From Thioglobus_B sp964566765 (GTDB lineage: Bacteria; Pseudomonadota; Gammaproteobacteria; PS1; Pseudothioglobaceae), in the NCBI GenBank assembly GCA_964566765.1, contig CAZMJI010000040.1, positions 1 to 8,739 of the forward strand: 8,739 nucleotides of DNA. Direction: 5' to 3'. Positions 4,886 to 8,739 of the stretch are shown piece by piece. The notes beneath the pieces are model-generated. The model saw only the letters and a list, made by a program, of their open reading frames with translations, was not told the DNA's origin and made no database searches. Within the stretch, counting starts at the first letter, position 1. Each line of letters begins with the position of its first letter. The position numbers and the translations under genes are program-made.

Positions 4886-6931
4886 ATGCTAACACCAAAC
4901 GCCAAAACGCCTAGCAGCGTGATCAAAAGAGATGGCAGTATTGCCTTTTTTGACGAGCAGAAAATTGATACCGCCATTCTCAAGGCCGGCCAGGCTAGTA
5001 AGGAGTTTGGCCAGAGCGAGGCCAGACTACTCAGTGCCCAAGTGTTAAAAGTGTTAAGCCATAGTGCCGAAACTGAGCCAGACATTGAGCGCATCCAAGA
5101 TGTGGTCGAGCAGGTGCTGATTTCTGCCAACTTTATTCAAACCGCAAGGGCTTATATTGCTTATCGTGCTCAACACAAGACCCTACGTGAGGACAAGAAA
5201 ACCCTGGTTGATGTGGCCAAATCCATTAATGAATATGTCGATCAAGCAGATTGGCGTGTCAACGCCAATGCCAATCAGGGTTATTCTTTGGGTGGTTTGA
5301 TCCTCAATGTCTCGGGCAAAGTGGTGGCCAATTACTGGTTGTCACATGTGTATGCACCAGAAGTGGGTCAAGCACACAGACGCGGCGATTTGCACATCCA
5401 TGACCTGGATATGCTGGCCGGCTATTGTGCTGGTTGGTCGCTGCGCACCTTGTTAAGAGAGGGCCTGAATGGCGTGCCCGGGCGCGTGGAAGCCGGACCA
5501 CCGAAACATCTGTCGAGTGCCGTCGGACAGATGGTTAATTTTTTAGGCACCTTGCAGAATGAATGGGCTGGCGCCCAGGCCTTTAGCTCCTTTGATACCT
5601 ATCTGGCGCCATATATTCGTCTAGATCAGCTGGACTATGCAACGGTGAAGCAGTGTATACAAGAGTTAATTTACAACCTTAACGTGCCCTCACGTTGGGG
5701 CACGCAAACGCCGTTTACCAACCTAACCTTTGACTGGGTTTGTCCGGAGGACTTGCGCAACCAAGTGCCGATGATTGGTGATCAGGAAATGCCATTTACC
5801 TACGGGGAATTGCAGGTGGAGATGGATATGATCAATCGTGCCTATATTGAGGTGATGACCGAAGGTGACGCCAAAGGGCGTGTGTTTACCTTCCCGATTC
5901 CAACCTACAACATGACGCCAGACTTCCCCTGGGAGAGCGAGAATGCCAAGCGTCTATTCGAGATGACCGCCAAATACGGCCTGCCTTATTTTCAAAATTT
6001 CTTAAATTCAGACCTCAAGCCCAACATGGTGCGCTCCATGTGTTGTCGATTACAGCTGGATTTAAACGAATTACTGAAGCGTGGCAATGGTTTGTTTGGC
6101 TCTGCCGAGCAAACCGGATCTTTGGGCGTGGTGACGGTGAATTGCGCGCGCCTGGGCTACACTTATCAAGGCGACAAGGCGGGCCTATATCAGCAACTCG
6201 ATCAGCTATTGTTGATGGCCAAGGACTCGCTGGAGGTGAAGCGTAAAGTGGTGCAACGACTGATGGATAACGGCCTGTTTCCGTATACCAAGCGCTACTT
6301 AGGCACTTTGAGAAACCACTTTTCCACCATTGGTGTGAACGGCATCAATGAGATGATTCGCAACTTTAGTGGTGACCAGGAGGACATTACCACTGAGAAA
6401 GGTTATGTTATGGCGCTTGAGCTGTTAGACCATATTCGTCGACGCATGGTGGAATTCCAGGAACAAACCGGTCATTTGTTTAACCTGGAAGCCACGCCGG
6501 CTGAGGGCACCACTTATCGTTTTGCCAAGGAAGATAAAAAGCGCTACCCAGATATCTTACAGGCAGGCACCGAAGAGAAACCTTATTACACCAATTCTTC
6601 GCAGCTGCCAGTGGGCTATACCACCGATCCGTTTACCGCGCTAGAGATGCAAGACGAACTGCAAGGCAAATACACCGGCGGCACGGTACTGCATCTGTAT
6701 ATGGGTGAGCGCATTAGCAGTGGCGAGGCCTGCATGAAGATGGTTAGACGCTCATTAGAGAACTTCCGCTTGCCTTATATCACCATTACCCCAACCTTCT
6801 CTATTTGTCCAAAACACGGCTATCTGGCAGGTGAGCATGAGTTTTGTCCGACATGTGATGAAGAACTATTAGCACAAAAGCAATTAAACAACCCAGGAGC
6901 AGAGCATGAGCAAAATATCGTTAACCAATAG
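4886..6931 (+). CDS. nrdD: Anaerobic ribonucleoside-triphosphate reductase, catalytic chain lacking the glycyl-radical loop
   Basis: This is the class III ribonucleotide reductase, which makes deoxyribonucleotides without oxygen. It has 681 residues. An N-terminal ATP-cone (about 11-103, VIKRDGSIAFFDEQKI) senses dATP/ATP. The ten-stranded barrel follows, with LHIHDLDMLAGYCAGW (169-184, active-site C181), NVPSRWGTQTPFTNL (266-280) and RSMCCRLQLD (383-392, thiyl-radical cysteine C386 or C387). A C-terminal metal site CPKHGY...CPTC supplies C641, H644, C654 and C657. After it the chain runs into a non-conserved tail and stops with no RVxGY glycyl-radical motif; that motif is in the next ORF. It resembles the NrdD type paired with NrdG2 (TIGR02827-like). 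ATG at 4886 follows GAGG at 4875-4878. Control by NrdR and FNR is predicted. Confidence 0.96.
   Translation: MLTPNAKTPSSVIKRDGSIAFFDEQKIDTAILKAGQASKEFGQSEARLLSAQVLKVLSHSAETEPDIERIQDVVEQVLISANFIQTARAYIAYRAQHKTLREDKKTLVDVAKSINEYVDQADWRVNANANQGYSLGGLILNVSGKVVANYWLSHVYAPEVGQAHRRGDLHIHDLDMLAGYCAGWSLRTLLREGLNGVPGRVEAGPPKHLSSAVGQMVNFLGTLQNEWAGAQAFSSFDTYLAPYIRLDQLDYATVKQCIQELIYNLNVPSRWGTQTPFTNLTFDWVCPEDLRNQVPMIGDQEMPFTYGELQVEMDMINRAYIEVMTEGDAKGRVFTFPIPTYNMTPDFPWESENAKRLFEMTAKYGLPYFQNFLNSDLKPNMVRSMCCRLQLDLNELLKRGNGLFGSAEQTGSLGVVTVNCARLGYTYQGDKAGLYQQLDQLLLMAKDSLEVKRKVVQRLMDNGLFPYTKRYLGTLRNHFSTIGVNGINEMIRNFSGDQEDITTEKGYVMALELLDHIRRRMVEFQEQTGHLFNLEATPAEGTTYRFAKEDKKRYPDILQAGTEEKPYYTNSSQLPVGYTTDPFTALEMQDELQGKYTGGTVLHLYMGERISSGEACMKMVRRSLENFRLPYITITPTFSICPKHGYLAGEHEFCPTCDEELLAQKQLNNPGAEHEQNIVNQ
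6895..6899 (+). promoter_or_regulatory. Ribosome binding site of the separate glycyl-radical ORF
   Basis: A full AGGAG Shine-Dalgarno lies six bases before the ATG at 6906, inside the 3' end of nrdD. Its strength and spacing favour genuine internal initiation over a sequencing frameshift in nrdD. Confidence 0.8.
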
Positions 6932-7058
6932 TGAAAGACAACCGTGTGAGGTGTGGACTCGAGTGATGGGCTATCATCGCCCTATTGCCAGTTTTAATCC
7001 CGGCAAACAGGCCGAACATGCTGAGCGAGCCTACTTTAAAGAGCAGCAGGCGCGTTGA
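6906..7058 (+). CDS. Glycyl-radical domain of class III ribonucleotide reductase, encoded separately (split NrdD)
   Basis: This 50-residue protein carries the radical loop missing from the large NrdD chain. VWTRVMGYHRPIASFNPGK (16-34) matches the C-terminal signature of class III reductases, RVxGYxxP...FNxGK, with G22 as the predicted glycyl radical, followed by the usual E...R tail (AEHAERAYF). It should bind the large chain so that G22, activated by NrdG, reaches the C386/C387 active site. C14 just before the loop could add to the nearby metal site. The frame is +1 relative to nrdD and overlaps its last 26 bases; the gene has its own ATG and strong AGGAG. Its stop overlaps the nrdG TTG start by 4 bp. 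The alternative, a frameshifted single gene, is less likely because all three junctions look designed for coupled translation. Confidence 0.88.
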   Translation: MSKISLTNSERQPCEVWTRVMGYHRPIASFNPGKQAEHAERAYFKEQQAR

Positions 7059-7684
7059 GCGAGGTACTCAGGGTTGGTGGTTTTGAGCCGCTAACCACCA
7101 TCGACTACCCGGGAGAGCTGGCCTGTGTGGTGTTTACCCAGGGCTGCCCTTGGCGTTGTCGTTACTGCCATAACCATGAGTTGATTGCCCCCACCCAGCC
7201 CACCCAGTTTGATTGGGCGCAGATCCTGGATTTTTTACAACGTCGCAAGGGGTTGTTGGATGCGGTGGTGTTTAGTGGTGGAGAACCCTTGCTGCAGACC
7301 CACCTGCTTGAGGCAATTGATCAGGTTAAAGCCTTGGGCTACAAGGTTGGGTTGCATACAGGTGGTGCCTATCCCAAGCGCTTCCAGCGGTGTTTGGCCT
7401 TGGTTGACTGGGTGGGATTTGATGTGAAGCACCTGCCAGAGCACTATCTTGAGGTGACGCAAACACCCGGTTCTGCCGCCAAAGCTTGGCGCTCATTGGA
7501 GCTGTTGCTTGATTCAGGTGTTGCGCACCAGCTGCGCCTGACGCGACACCCAGCGCTAATGAGCGAGGCACAATTGACACAATTGCAAAACATCATACGA
7601 CACAACTATCACAGTGAATTGGTGGTGCAAACCTGTAATACTGACAACTGTCTAGATTCACAATTGGCCTGTGTTGGGCCATAA
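7055..7684 (+). CDS. nrdG: Anaerobic ribonucleotide reductase activating protein (NrdG2-type radical SAM)
   Basis: This activase uses S-adenosylmethionine and a [4Fe-4S] cluster to install the glycyl radical on NrdD, here presumably on G22 of the 50-residue chain. It has 209 residues. The cluster motif is CPWRCRYCHN (C31, C35, C38; CX3CX2C), preceded by the typical TTIDYPGELACVVFTQG. The SAM-binding SGGEPLL lies at 74-80, with GFDVKHLP near 121 and RLTRHP near 161. The family match is to the TIGR02495 (NrdG2) form rather than the E. coli NrdG. The only plausible start is TTG at 7055, overlapping the preceding TGA (TTGA). AGG at 7048-7050 is a weak ribosome binding site, so translation is probably coupled. 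The gene ends just before a bidirectional terminator. Confidence 0.95.
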   Translation: MSEVLRVGGFEPLTTIDYPGELACVVFTQGCPWRCRYCHNHELIAPTQPTQFDWAQILDFLQRRKGLLDAVVFSGGEPLLQTHLLEAIDQVKALGYKVGLHTGGAYPKRFQRCLALVDWVGFDVKHLPEHYLEVTQTPGSAAKAWRSLELLLDSGVAHQLRLTRHPALMSEAQLTQLQNIIRHNYHSELVVQTCNTDNCLDSQLACVGP

Positions 7685-7710
7685 AAAAGGCGCTCATTGG
7701 AGCGCCTTTT
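7683..7710. terminator. Bidirectional terminator between convergent nrdG and tsf
   Basis: A perfect 7-bp stem (GGCGCTC at 7689-7695, GAGCGCC at 7700-7706) closes on a 4-base loop. It is followed by TTTT on the plus strand and preceded by six A, which read as a T run on the minus strand. It should end both the nrd operon and the rpsB-tsf transcript. Confidence 0.9.
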
Positions 7711-7731
7711 GTCGTTTAAACCTGGTTAGGT

Positions 7732-8610
7732 TTAGCCGTTGATTTGAGCCATCACTTCGTCAGCAAAGTTCTCTTCTTTCTTCTCGATACCTTCACCTAC
7801 CTCAAAACGAACAAAGGCAGACACGCTGGCACCGTTATTAGCCAAAAGTTTACCAACAGTAACATCTGGATCTTTAACGAACGGCTGGCCGTGTAGGGTG
7901 ATCTCACCCACGAACTTCTTCATACGACCGGTGATCATCTTCTCAATAATGTTGTCCGGCTTACCAGACTCTCTAGCCTGCTCGATAAAGATCGCCTTTT
8001 CACGCTCTAGGGTTTCTTCAGATACGTCAGCTTCGCTGATGCACTCAGGCTTAGAGGCTGCAATGTGCATGGCCACGTCTTTCGCTAGCGCTTCATCGCC
8101 ACCTTCTAGGCTAACCACAACCGCGATCTTGTCGCCGTGCTTGTAAGCACCTAGTACGCCGTTGTCGGCCTTGATGGTTTGTACGCGACGGATGCTGATG
8201 TTTTCACCAATCTTAGCCACGATGTCCTCTCTTGATTTCTCTAGTGAGTCACCATTGTCTAGGGTTTGCGCCATAAATGCGTCAATGTCCGCTGGCTCAG
8301 TCTTAAGCGCCAGCGCGCTTAGGGTGTTCACATAGTTAATAAACTCATCGCCTTTAGCCACGAAATCTGTTTCAGAGTTAACTTCTAGAATGGTTGCCGT
8401 CTTGCTGTCATCGCTGATTGACACGCTAACCAAACCTTCAGCCGCTACTCGACCTGACTTCTTAGCAGCCTTAGCTGCACCTGAAGCACGCATTAGGTCA
8501 ATTGCTGCCTCCATGTCACCATCAGTCTCTGATAGTGCCTTTTTGCAATCCATCATGCCGGCGCCTGTTCTTTCTCTAAGCTCCTTAACCATTGATGCTG
8601 TAATCGCCAT
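7732..8610 (-). CDS. tsf: Translation elongation factor Ts
   Basis: EF-Ts is the cytoplasmic nucleotide exchange factor that releases GDP from EF-Tu. The protein has 292 residues, close to the bacterial norm of about 280-295. The N-terminal UBA-like domain carries the conserved VKELRERTGAGMMDCKKAL (8-26). The EF-Tu-contacting TDFVAK follows near residue 81 in EVNSETDFVAKGDEF, and the core includes VAMHIAASKPECIS and the late LHGQPFVKDP block. The ATG at 8610 has GGAG at 8617-8620 six bases upstream on the minus strand. It follows a partial gene that by position should be rpsB, the normal partner. This is a housekeeping gene not functionally linked to the anaerobic cluster; a bidirectional terminator separates them. 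Confidence 0.98.
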   Translation of the reverse strand: MAITASMVKELRERTGAGMMDCKKALSETDGDMEAAIDLMRASGAAKAAKKSGRVAAEGLVSVSISDDSKTATILEVNSETDFVAKGDEFINYVNTLSALALKTEPADIDAFMAQTLDNGDSLEKSREDIVAKIGENISIRRVQTIKADNGVLGAYKHGDKIAVVVSLEGGDEALAKDVAMHIAASKPECISEADVSEETLEREKAIFIEQARESGKPDNIIEKMITGRMKKFVGEITLHGQPFVKDPDVTVGKLLANNGASVSAFVRFEVGEGIEKKEENFADEVMAQING

Positions 8611-8630
8611 AATTGTCTCCTAAATCTGTC

Positions 8631-8652
8631 ACGCCTTAGGTAGCTAAGGCGT
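8631..8652 (-). other. Perfect hairpin in the rpsB-tsf intergenic space
   Basis: ACGCCTTAG (8631-8639) and CTAAGGCGT (8644-8652) form a perfect 9-bp stem with a 4-base loop. On the minus strand, after the upstream gene, it is not followed by a T run, so it is not a standard terminator. A partial attenuator or an mRNA-stability element that sets the rpsB to tsf ratio is possible; this is inference. Confidence 0.6.
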
Positions 8653-8664
8653 GTTGTGTGTTAT

Positions 8665-8739
8665 TTATACAAGCTTTTCGATAATCTGTGCCTTAGTGTC
8701 CTTGCTGGCCACTTCAACACCTTGATCTTTTGCGTAAGC
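8665..8739 (-). CDS. rpsB: 3' end of the gene upstream of tsf, probably rpsB (ribosomal protein S2)
   Basis: Only the last 24 codons and a TAA are in the window; the frame is open to the edge. The tail (AYAKDQGVEVASKDTKAQ, then IIEKLV) is not one I recognise from S2. The assignment rests on position, since rpsB precedes tsf in nearly all bacteria and the strand and spacing fit. The stretch resembles a short HeH/SAP-like helix-turn-helix (the pattern KaeIIe.L), which could be a C-terminal extension on S2. Another small gene inserted between rpsB and tsf is the alternative. Confidence 0.55.
   Translation of the reverse strand, partial: AYAKDQGVEVASKDTKAQIIEKLV

Noticed and set aside
6880..6931. 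NrdD broken by a sequencing error or programmed frameshift rather than truly split
   Set aside because: The downstream frame has its own ATG with AGGAG at ideal spacing, there is no clear slippery site in the overlap, and the large chain ends in a non-conserved tail after a complete metal motif. I favour two genes but list the frameshift as a refuting test.
7565..7590. Short repeat of ACAATTG-type sequence in nrdG
   Set aside because: It is only a few bases, lies inside conserved coding sequence and shows no array or dyad of regulatory length.
7898..8146. Plus-strand ORFs opposite tsf (also 8390-8623)
   Set aside because: These are shadows of the highly conserved EF-Ts gene, with no independent signals.

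Overview
The window looks like chromosomal DNA from a facultatively anaerobic, ubiquinone-making gammaproteobacterium outside the enterics. The UbiU and UbiV proteins closely resemble the Escherichia coli ones and keep their iron-sulfur cysteines. The regulatory sites are FNR-type and NrdR-type, and one end carries the rpsB-tsf translation locus. I cannot name a genus. There is no sign of a mobile element, CRISPR array, tRNA or rRNA.

Layout. Bases 1-108 hold a terminator of an off-window gene, then an FNR-like site and a matching -10 box. Bases 109-2917 (+) are a tightly overlapping operon: a YhcC-type radical SAM protein, ubiU and ubiV. Bases 2928-4686 (-) are a convergent operon read from the right: ubiT, an 88-residue cysteine-containing protein of unknown function, and a TauD/TfdA-type dioxygenase. 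Bases 4687-4885 are a compact divergent control region with one FNR-like dyad, promoters in both directions and two NrdR boxes. Bases 4886-7684 (+) encode the class III (anaerobic) ribonucleotide reductase system: nrdD, a separate 50-residue ORF carrying the glycyl-radical loop, and the activase nrdG. A bidirectional terminator at 7683-7710 separates this from the minus-strand tsf (EF-Ts) and the 3' end of the gene before it, presumably rpsB.

How it fits together. Most of the window serves growth without oxygen. UbiU, UbiV and UbiT make ubiquinone by the O2-independent route, and NrdD with NrdG makes deoxyribonucleotides by a glycyl-radical reaction. Both FNR-like sites lie 41.5 bp from a predicted start point (yhcC-ubiUV and ubiT), the class II activator geometry. 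The central site could also act from about -70 on nrdD, where the NrdR boxes would add control by nucleotide supply.

The most notable points are: the break of NrdD into a 681-residue catalytic chain that lacks the glycyl radical and a 50-residue chain that has it, with its own strong ribosome binding site; an uncharacterised CX3CX2C mini-protein next to ubiT; and an apparently O2-dependent dioxygenase inside an otherwise anaerobic operon.
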